Shown one piece after another: positions 5,153 through 10,486 of a DNA stretch of 10,486 nt (the stretch's first letter is position 1; every line of letters begins with the position of its first letter). A program made the translations under genes and the position numbers. This DNA is from an uncultured Clostridia bacterium (GTDB lineage: Bacteria; Bacillota; Clostridia; Lachnospirales; Lachnospiraceae). The notes beneath the pieces were generated by a model. That model did no database searches, was not told where the DNA came from, and saw only the letters and a list, made by a program, of their open reading frames with translations. Location of the stretch: positions 1-10,486 of the forward strand of contig CAMWWR010000028.1 of assembly GCA_947178045.1 (NCBI GenBank), written 5' to 3'.

Positions 5153-7405
5153 TCATACTCCCTCCTGCGCTTTGTCCAGCAATCCGGTCACGTTTCCGGT
5201 ATGCAGGATCGCCAGCTCGTGCAGCGCCCGCGTGGCGGCTACGTACAGAAGCTTTGCATGCCCGTCGTCCTCCGGATAATCCTCCCTTGTCGGCTCCCAT
5301 ATCAGCACCGCGTCAAACTCGAGGCCCTTTGTATAATCCACCGGAAGCACCATGATGCCCTGGCGGAATTCTGCCAGCTCCAGGTCGCTCTCCTCAATCC
5401 GAATAAGCTTCCCCAGACTCTGTGCGGTTCGTGCCGCGCTGCCTGCGTTCCGGCAGACGACTGCGATCGTCTCCAGCCCGTCCCGCTGCCAGCTCTCCAG
5501 CAGCCCGACTGCACGCTGCAGCAGCGTCCCCTCATCCGCACACTCCTCCACGCGCACCGGATTGCCGTGCCGGATGATCGGCTCGATGGGATAGCTGGAA
5601 AATGAACCGTGACGCAGAATTCCCTGCGCAAAATCCGAGATTTCCACCGTGTTGCGGTAGCTTTTTGACAGCACGCCGAAGGTATCCTTCGGGTCGCTGA
5701 GAACCAGCGTCTTCAGCTCCTCCCAGTCGCTCAGGCCGAAGCCGAAATGAATGTTCTGCGACACGTCGCCCATAATGGTCCAGGAGCAGCCCGGAATACA
5801 GAAATGCAGCGATTCGTATGCCATCATGCCGAAATCCTGCGCTTCGTCGATGACGATATGGTGCGCCTCGCGGATGCGCTCGGTCTCCTTCACCCGCTTG
5901 TAGATATAGGCGAGCGCCGCCAGATCGTACACATCGCAGCCGCGTTTTTCTTCCCTTGCCGTCTTTTTGCCTGCCCGGGAGGATTTCCGGCTTTTTTCTG
6001 CCCCTGCAGCCCCTGCCGAAACAGCCGCAGCTCCTTCTGCTCCTGCCCTTCTTTCTTTTTCCAAAGTCCCCGCCGGTACAGAGCCGCTTTGCTTTTCTTC
6101 CGGGAGCATCCCCTGCGCCGCACAGAACTCATCATAAATATCGAAAATCGATTTCTTCCACTTTTTCGGGCCAAACCGCCCGGTATATTCCCTGATCAGC
6201 GCCCTGCGCTCCTCCGCCGTATAGATCAGCTCCCTGCCAGTCAGCTCGTTGCGCAGCTTGACGAGTGTACGCTCGTTCAGGCCGTCGATCTTGGACTGGA
6301 TCGAGAGCACGGCATTGTCCCTTCGGTAGCGGTTAATCTGCTCCCTCGAAAACAGAATCTCATCCTTGAAGTAAATATCGTCCTGCGGGATCGTCTCGTC
6401 CTCCATCCGGTCGATATACTCCCGCAGCGCCAGAAACCAGGCACGCTTGCCCTTCCTCACGCTGCCCGTCCCACAGGGCGCGATCTCATATTTTTTATCG
6501 TTCCAATCCTCGTACAGCAGCCGCACGAAGAGCTGCTCCATCGTCATCTGCCGGATGCCGTACACATCCAGCTCCGGCAGAACGCCGGTAATATAATTGA
6601 GCAGAATCCGGTTGCTTCCGATAATATAAAAATCATCCGGCTTAAAATCCTTCGCGTAATTGTAGAGGATATACGAGATCCGGTGCATGGCGACCGTCGT
6701 TTTCCCGCTGCCCGCCACTCCCTGCACAATCATGCTGCGGTACGGCGATTTGCGGATAATATCGTTCTGCTCCTTCTGGATCGTCGCGATGATTTCGCCG
6801 AGCACCGCCTCTTTATTCTTCGCCAGATACTTCGTCAGCAGCTCGTCGTTCGCAATGACCTCCGAATCGTAGAAATCGATCAGCTGGCCGCCGTCCAGCT
6901 CGTAGGTGCGCTTCCTCCGCAGATCGATCGTATATTTCCGGTCGCCGGGCGCGGTATAGCTGCACTCCCCCAGCCCGTTCTCGTAATATACATTGGCGAT
7001 CGGCGCGCGCCAGTCCACCACCAGAATATGGGTCGGGTCCTTCATGACGCCGCCCTTGCCGAGATAGAACGTCTCCTGCGGGCGCTTTGTCTTTCCGTCA
7101 TACTCCTCAATATCAATCCGGCCGAAATACGGCTTTTTCAGTGCTCTCAGATTTTTCGACAGAGCCGTCTTCATATTCTCGTTCATGGTGATCGTATTGG
7201 ACAACTCCGTAAAAATCTCCGGGTCATCGTCGCGGTAACGCTCGTACATATCCTTGATCTCCACGTTCATCCGCCGGACCTCCTCCTCGTAGACCGCAAT
7301 GTTCGCCCGGATTACCTCGACGCATTCCGTCAGATGACGTTCCTCATAAGCCCGGTCAAGTGTACTCTCTCCCTCGGTTTTCATGCCCTCTTCTGATTTC
7401 TCCAT
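5153..7405 (-). CDS. helD: HelD-like superfamily 1 helicase / RNA polymerase recycling ATPase
   Basis: The 750-aa product has an N-terminal charged helical region (about 15-95) typical of HelD, whose arm enters the RNA polymerase secondary channel. UvrD-type motifs follow: GVAGSGKT (Walker A, 229-236, Lys235), VIDEAQDFG (Walker B, 518-526), GDVSQNI (546-552), SYRNT (582-586), GLEFD (694-698) and YVAATRA (721-727). In Bacillus, HelD uses ATP to release stalled RNA polymerase from nucleic acid and help it recycle. That role is inferred here; a related UvrD-like helicase cannot be fully excluded. A low-complexity Ala/Lys/Glu/Gly stretch (about 436-488) lies before the Walker B domain and looks like a disordered insertion. 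The ATG at 7405 follows AAAGGAG eight bases upstream and is preferred over Met8. It appears monocistronic; I see no strong terminator after the stop. Confidence 0.9.
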   Translation of the reverse strand: MEKSEEGMKTEGESTLDRAYEERHLTECVEVIRANIAVYEEEVRRMNVEIKDMYERYRDDDPEIFTELSNTITMNENMKTALSKNLRALKKPYFGRIDIEEYDGKTKRPQETFYLGKGGVMKDPTHILVVDWRAPIANVYYENGLGECSYTAPGDRKYTIDLRRKRTYELDGGQLIDFYDSEVIANDELLTKYLAKNKEAVLGEIIATIQKEQNDIIRKSPYRSMIVQGVAGSGKTTVAMHRISYILYNYAKDFKPDDFYIIGSNRILLNYITGVLPELDVYGIRQMTMEQLFVRLLYEDWNDKKYEIAPCGTGSVRKGKRAWFLALREYIDRMEDETIPQDDIYFKDEILFSREQINRYRRDNAVLSIQSKIDGLNERTLVKLRNELTGRELIYTAEERRALIREYTGRFGPKKWKKSIFDIYDEFCAAQGMLPEEKQSGSVPAGTLEKERRAGAEGAAAVSAGAAGAEKSRKSSRAGKKTAREEKRGCDVYDLAALAYIYKRVKETERIREAHHIVIDEAQDFGMMAYESLHFCIPGCSWTIMGDVSQNIHFGFGLSDWEELKTLVLSDPKDTFGVLSKSYRNTVEISDFAQGILRHGSFSSYPIEPIIRHGNPVRVEECADEGTLLQRAVGLLESWQRDGLETIAVVCRNAGSAARTAQSLGKLIRIEESDLELAEFRQGIMVLPVDYTKGLEFDAVLIWEPTREDYPEDDGHAKLLYVAATRALHELAILHTGNVTGLLDKAQEGV

Positions 7406-7478
7406 CGCTTATACTCCTTTCCTGTATGAGCCGGTGAATTCCTCCCTTTCCCGGCGGCAACCCTGTCAGCATAAGGCA

Positions 7479-7507
7479 ATTATACCGAAAAAATAAAAAA
7501 AGACTAG
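7479..7507 (-). promoter_or_regulatory. Probable helD promoter
   Basis: On the minus strand a perfect TATAAT (7479-7484) follows a T-rich tract. The -35 at 17 bp (CTAGTC, 7502-7507) is poor. The leader would be about 65 nt. The A/T-rich tract may act as an UP-like element. Confidence 0.5.
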
Positions 7508-7556
7508 ACTTTTCTTTTTAAGTGTGTTAACATGGATAATGTAGTGTACGAAGAAA

Positions 7557-7594
7557 CCGATTTGGGAGCTTTTCCCAGTCGGCTTTTTGTTTTT
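7557..7594. terminator. Bidirectional intrinsic terminator between the MATE gene and helD
   Basis: CCGA (7557-7560) and TGGGA (7563-7567) pair with TCCCA (7573-7577) and TCGG (7579-7582) with a small internal loop. On the plus strand the stem is followed by CTTTTTGTTTTT, a strong T-run. On the minus strand, only 22 bp after the MATE stop, it is followed by the weaker TTTCTT. It most likely ends the MarR-MATE transcript. Confidence 0.7.
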
Positions 7595-7604
7595 ACAGGG
7601 CACA

Positions 7605-8933
7605 TCAATAATGATAATGTTTCTTCTTCGCCGCCAGAAAGGCGATTGTTACCAGTGCGGACAAAAGCTCCGCCGCGACCGCCGACAGCCATACCCCGTC
7701 GATTTCCCAGAAAATCGGGAAGATCAGTACGGCAGCCACCTGAAACACCAGCGTCCTCAAAAACGAGATCAGCGCTGAGATCAGGCCGTTATTGAGCGCC
7801 GTAAAAAACGCCGAGCCGTAGATATTTACGCCCGCAAGCAGAAATGTAAACGCATAAAAATGGAAGGCCCGGCAGGTCAGTGCCGAAAGCTTTGCATCGT
7901 AGCCGACAAATATCTCGGCGAGCGGCGCGGCAAGCACCTGCGCAAGCACAAACATCACTGCGGAAAACGCCAGAATAACAACCGTGCTTTTTCTCCGCAG
8001 GCTCTTCAGCTCCCCGTGATTTTCCGCGCCGTAATGATAGCTGACGATCGGAGCGCTGCCGATGGATATTCCGATAAAGATTGCCAGAAAAACAAAAGTG
8101 ACATACATCAGCACGCCGTAGGCAGCCACACCGTTCTCTCCCGCAAATTTCATCAGCTGCGCGTTGTAAAGCATGCTCACAAGGGACATCGAAAGATTCG
8201 ACATCATTTCCGATGAGCCGTTGACGCACGCCCGCAGCAGCACTCTTCCTTCAAACCTGCTTTTCACCAGACGCAGCGCGCTCGGATTTGGCCGCAGGAA
8301 ATAGATAAGCGGGATCACACCGCCCAATACCTGGCTGGCGGCGGTCGCAAGCGCCGCTCCAGCAATGCCCCACCGGAAAACAGCGACAAAAAGCGCGTCC
8401 AGCGCCATATTGGCAACGCCTGCGATCACCGTTACCAATAGTCCCAGCTGCGGCCTCTCCGCGGCCACGAAAAAGCTCTGAAACTCATTTTGCAGTATGA
8501 ACGCCGTCAGCGCGGCCAGGATGATCCGCCCGTAAAGGACGCAGTCATCCAGCATCTGCCCCTCCGCCCCCAATGCCGCCGAAACCGGACGGAGAAATGC
8601 GATGCCCGCCGCGCTGAAGAGGACGCCGAGGATCATGGAGGCATAGATCAACTGCGAAAAGATCTGCTGCGCTTTCTCCTTCCTGCCCTCCCCCATTGTT
8701 TTCGACACCAGCGCGCTGCCGCCCGTGCCGAACATAAAGCCGATCGTTCCGAGGATCATCAAAAACGGCATGATCAGATTGACCGCGGCAAACTGCGTCT
8801 TTCCCGCGTAGTTTGAGACAAAAAAGCCGTCCACCACGCCGTAGATCGACGTGAACACCATCATCACGATCGACGGCAGCGTAAACCGCAGAAGCTTCCG
8901 GTACGAAAAATGCTCCGATAACTGAATGTTCAT
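7605..8933 (-). CDS. MATE family multidrug/Na+ antiporter
   Basis: The 442-aa very hydrophobic protein shows about 12 predicted membrane segments in two related halves, the standard MATE length and topology. Typical features are PSIVMMVFTSIYGVVDGFFV near the N-terminus (20-39), a polar loop with GTGGSALVSKTMGEGRKEKA (70-89), and in the second half GISIGSAPIVSYHYGAEN followed by a Lys/Arg-rich loop. MATE pumps export cationic drugs or metabolites in exchange for Na+ or H+; the substrate cannot be told from sequence. The start overlaps the upstream MarR-type gene by four bases (ATGA, 8930-8933), with AGGGAGGG upstream, so the two are translationally coupled. The C-terminus ends KKKHYHY, a basic tail. 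It is probably induced when the regulator binds a ligand. Confidence 0.93.
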   Translation of the reverse strand: MNIQLSEHFSYRKLLRFTLPSIVMMVFTSIYGVVDGFFVSNYAGKTQFAAVNLIMPFLMILGTIGFMFGTGGSALVSKTMGEGRKEKAQQIFSQLIYASMILGVLFSAAGIAFLRPVSAALGAEGQMLDDCVLYGRIILAALTAFILQNEFQSFFVAAERPQLGLLVTVIAGVANMALDALFVAVFRWGIAGAALATAASQVLGGVIPLIYFLRPNPSALRLVKSRFEGRVLLRACVNGSSEMMSNLSMSLVSMLYNAQLMKFAGENGVAAYGVLMYVTFVFLAIFIGISIGSAPIVSYHYGAENHGELKSLRRKSTVVILAFSAVMFVLAQVLAAPLAEIFVGYDAKLSALTCRAFHFYAFTFLLAGVNIYGSAFFTALNNGLISALISFLRTLVFQVAAVLIFPIFWEIDGVWLSAVAAELLSALVTIAFLAAKKKHYHY

Positions 8934-9367
8934 AATCGCACCACCCTCCCTTTCAAATCATTTAAATATTTCTGCAACAGACGCAGATATTGCTCCCGTT
9001 CCTCTTTCTCCCAGCCGTCAAAAATCTCGTTTTCGATCGCAATCACCCTCTGCGCAGTCTTCCTGGTCAGCGCCCTTCCCTCCTCTGTCAGACAGATCAG
9101 CTTATCCCGCCCGTTTTTCGCCTCCAGGCGGACAACGCCGTCCCTCTCCAGCCGCCTTGCCGCGGAATGGATGGTCTGCCTGCTGCTTCCCGACAGCCTT
9201 GCCACATCGCTCAGCGGACATCGGTCGCCCGCAACGCAGAGCGTATACAAAATCTCCATCGCACCGCCCGAGACCCCGAGCTTCACCGCGGCGTCACGGT
9301 AGACCTCGTTGATCTCGCTCATCAGGTAGTTCAGCCGCTCCATATCCCTGCTGAAATAGCCGCTCAT
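8930..9367 (-). CDS. MarR family transcriptional regulator
   Basis: The 145-aa product has the size and layout of MarR: N-terminal dimerisation helices, a winged helix-turn-helix (PLSDVARLSGSSRQTIHSAA about 51-70, then RRLERDGVVRLEAKNGRDKL, 71-90, with the wing), and a long C-terminal helix (about 99-140). Such proteins usually bind palindromes in their own promoter and let go on binding a phenolic or drug-like ligand. Here it overlaps a MATE pump gene by four bases, so control of drug efflux is the likely job. The ATG at 9367 follows GGGGGA about nine bases upstream; an in-frame ATG at 9343 with CAGGGA just before it is an alternative start eight residues in. I see no unusual residue. Confidence 0.92.
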   Translation of the reverse strand: MSGYFSRDMERLNYLMSEINEVYRDAAVKLGVSGGAMEILYTLCVAGDRCPLSDVARLSGSSRQTIHSAARRLERDGVVRLEAKNGRDKLICLTEEGRALTRKTAQRVIAIENEIFDGWEKEEREQYLRLLQKYLNDLKGRVVRL

Positions 9368-9383
9368 TTCTTTTTATCCCCCA

Positions 9384-9412
9384 TATTTCGCTTCCTATTG
9401 TATTTTGCTTCC
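9384..9412 (-). promoter_or_regulatory. 17-bp-period direct repeat just upstream of the MarR start
   Basis: On the minus strand GGAAGCAAAATA (9401-9412) recurs as GGAAGCGAAATA (9384-9395) at a 17-bp period, ending about 16 bp before the start codon. A TACAAT (9397-9402) falls between the copies, but with no good -35. It could be a regulator binding site or a secondary promoter; this is tentative. Confidence 0.35.
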
Positions 9413-9597
9413 TTTTTTCGGAACTGTCTCCGTTCAAAGCGCTCCACTTAAAATTCCTGTGTCAGAGCGCCCTGACCAAAACACCTCATCCGGAACACTT
9501 CCGTCCAAAGTACACCTTCGAAATGCCTTCGACAGAAGCACCGCGCCCGGTATTCTCCGCTTTCGATTCCTCAGTTATTTTGTCCGAAATCAGACAA
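9413..9597 (-). other. Structured 5' leader of the MarR-MATE operon
   Basis: The promoter at 9603-9631 implies a leader of about 230 nt. As minus-strand RNA it can form a hairpin at its very 5' end (9591-9597 with 9580-9586, with one G-U), a 5-bp hairpin (9499-9503 with 9491-9495), and a 9-bp stem with two G-U pairs (9465-9473 with 9436-9444). No clear terminator or known riboswitch consensus was recognised and no gene fits. Confidence 0.4.
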
Positions 9598-9602
9598 TCG
9601 CT

Positions 9603-9631
9603 ATTATAATGCGGGTCTGTTTGGTTGTCAA
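9603..9631 (-). promoter_or_regulatory. Consensus sigma-A promoter of the MarR-MATE operon
   Basis: On the minus strand a perfect TTGACA (9626-9631) is 17 bp from a perfect TATAAT (9603-9608). Such a full consensus is expected for a promoter held down by a repressor. It lies nine bases from the preceding gene's terminator. Confidence 0.9.
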
Positions 9632-9639
9632 GAGAATGA

Positions 9640-9670
9640 AAAGAAGCGCTGATCAAATCAGCGCTTCTTT
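9640..9670 (-). terminator. Intrinsic terminator of the right-edge surface protein gene
   Basis: A 14-bp perfect stem (9640-9653 with 9657-9670, three-base loop) lies 33 bp after the stop at 9703. The minus-strand 3' arm ends in CTTCTTTTC. The symmetrical A/T flanks could make it work in both directions. It insulates the MarR-MATE promoter from upstream transcription. Confidence 0.85.
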
Positions 9671-9702
9671 AAGTCAAATAGCCAGAACCGGCAGGAGACC
9701 TG

Positions 9703-10486
9703 CTACTCGGCGGTAACCTTCACCTTATAGGTTCGCGGCTTCGTTGTAGCTCTGTATTCCACAAATTCGCCGTTTTCGTCATAGACGGCTTCCTCGGACT
9801 GTACTGCCCAGACAGTCAGAACCGCTTCGCCGGCTCCGACGGCAACAATTTTGCCCTTTGTCCGCCCTACGGTGAATACGCTTTCATCCGATGAGGTGAA
9901 ACGCATTCCGTCCGTAATCACATCCCTGCCGCCCCACGAAGTGATTCCGCCGGAAGCAGTCCGGTAAGCGACCGTCTGGAGCTTGTCGCCCACCTTGAGC
10001 TTTTGCAGCTTTTCCGCTGTCCCCCGGCTGACCCCGGCATCCACCGAGTTCCTCTTTACCGTCACCTTGCAGGAGTGCGTGATCGTATTCCCTCTGGCAT
10101 CTGTGAACACCGCTGTGATCGTCGCCTTGCCGACCCCAACTGCGGTAACCAGACCCCTGTTCCGGCCCACGGTCACCACCTTCTCATTGTCCGAGAAGAA
10201 TTTCACCGTATAACCATCCTTGTTCCAGACTCTCGCATATCTTTCATCGGAGTAGGTGCCGGAAGCATCTCCCCCAAGATACAGGCGAAAGCTAATATTT
10301 AACTGCGGCCCGTCTGCAGCCACCTTTGTCGGCTCAGGCTCCGCGGTCGGTTCCGGTGTCGGCGTCTCCTCCGGCACATCTGTCGGCTCCGGTGTTGCCG
10401 GTACTGCGGTCGGCTCTGCCGGTGGTATCGGAGATACCGGCACAACCGGCGGCGGTGCGCGGGTCGGTACCGGCGCTGCTGGCGGA
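9703..10486 (-). CDS. Secreted or surface protein with Pro-rich linker and two Ig-like (Big_2-like) domains (partial, N-terminus off window)
   Basis: The frame is open to the right edge (260 codons), so the N-terminus is missing; an in-frame GTG at 10443 lies inside the linker and is unlikely to be the start. Visible residues 1-56 are a Pro/Thr/Glu/Val linker with PTPEPT-type units. Two related beta-rich domains follow (about 57-144 and 147-260). They share the pattern TVGRNRGLVTAVGVGKATIT (105-124) and TVGRTKGKIVAVGAGEAVLT (205-224), preceded by SDNEKV and SDESVF, as in bacterial Ig-like group 2 domains. Such domains are extracellular spacers or adhesive modules. The linker resembles that of the GH10 lipoprotein, so the missing part may be a signal peptide plus an enzyme, but nothing visible identifies a catalytic domain. 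It ends at a stop followed by a strong terminator. Confidence 0.8.
   Translation of the reverse strand, partial: PPAAPVPTRAPPPVVPVSPIPPAEPTAVPATPEPTDVPEETPTPEPTAEPEPTKVAADGPQLNISFRLYLGGDASGTYSDERYARVWNKDGYTVKFFSDNEKVVTVGRNRGLVTAVGVGKATITAVFTDARGNTITHSCKVTVKRNSVDAGVSRGTAEKLQKLKVGDKLQTVAYRTASGGITSWGGRDVITDGMRFTSSDESVFTVGRTKGKIVAVGAGEAVLTVWAVQSEEAVYDENGEFVEYRATTKPRTYKVKVTAE

Noticed and set aside
5747..7396. Long plus-strand open frame of 549 codons antisense to helD
   Set aside because: It is a shadow of the GC-rich helD coding frame, has no recognisable domains, and helD carries full helicase motifs on the other strand.

Overview
The window looks like chromosomal DNA of a Gram-positive anaerobe, most likely a Lachnospiraceae (Clostridia) with fairly high GC. 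The reasons are the gene set (a PurO-type IMP cyclohydrolase under a ZTP riboswitch, a DUF4317 protein, a HelD-like helicase, secreted proteins with Pro/Thr/Glu-rich linkers), strong AGGAGG-type ribosome binding sites and sigma-A-like promoters. I cannot assign a genus. No phage, plasmid, CRISPR or insertion-sequence gene was found.

Layout. At 1-433 (minus) is the N-terminal part of IMP cyclohydrolase. Its roughly 300-nt leader (434-738) holds a well-matching ZTP (pfl) riboswitch with an overlapping intrinsic terminator. Next is an MgtC/SapB-family membrane protein (855-1532, minus). A divergent promoter region (1533-1866) separates it from a DUF4317 protein (1867-3228, plus). That gene converges on a GH10 xylanase lipoprotein (3478-4755, minus); the gap holds a nested palindromic element and the xylanase terminator. 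Upstream of the xylanase, 4756-5152 holds a bulged stem element, a perfect palindrome carrying an extended -10 on both strands, and three short direct repeats. Then come a HelD/UvrD-like helicase (5153-7405, minus), a MATE transporter (7605-8933, minus) and its MarR-type regulator (8930-9367, minus). The last two form an operon with a consensus promoter and a roughly 230-nt leader. The right edge (9703-10486, minus) is the C-terminal part of a surface or secreted protein with a Pro-rich linker and two Ig-like (Big_2-like) domains.

How the genes relate. MarR-MATE is a classic self-regulated efflux operon. PurO with its riboswitch makes a purine-synthesis step responsive to ZMP/ZTP, the folate-stress alarmone. 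The xylanase and the right-edge protein share an extracellular linker style and suggest a fibre-degrading gut lifestyle. The other genes look like independent single-gene units. I see no clear undescribed multi-gene system; the least explained material is the structured intergenic DNA at 3291-3397, 4795-4888, 5056-5146 and the MarR-MATE leader.
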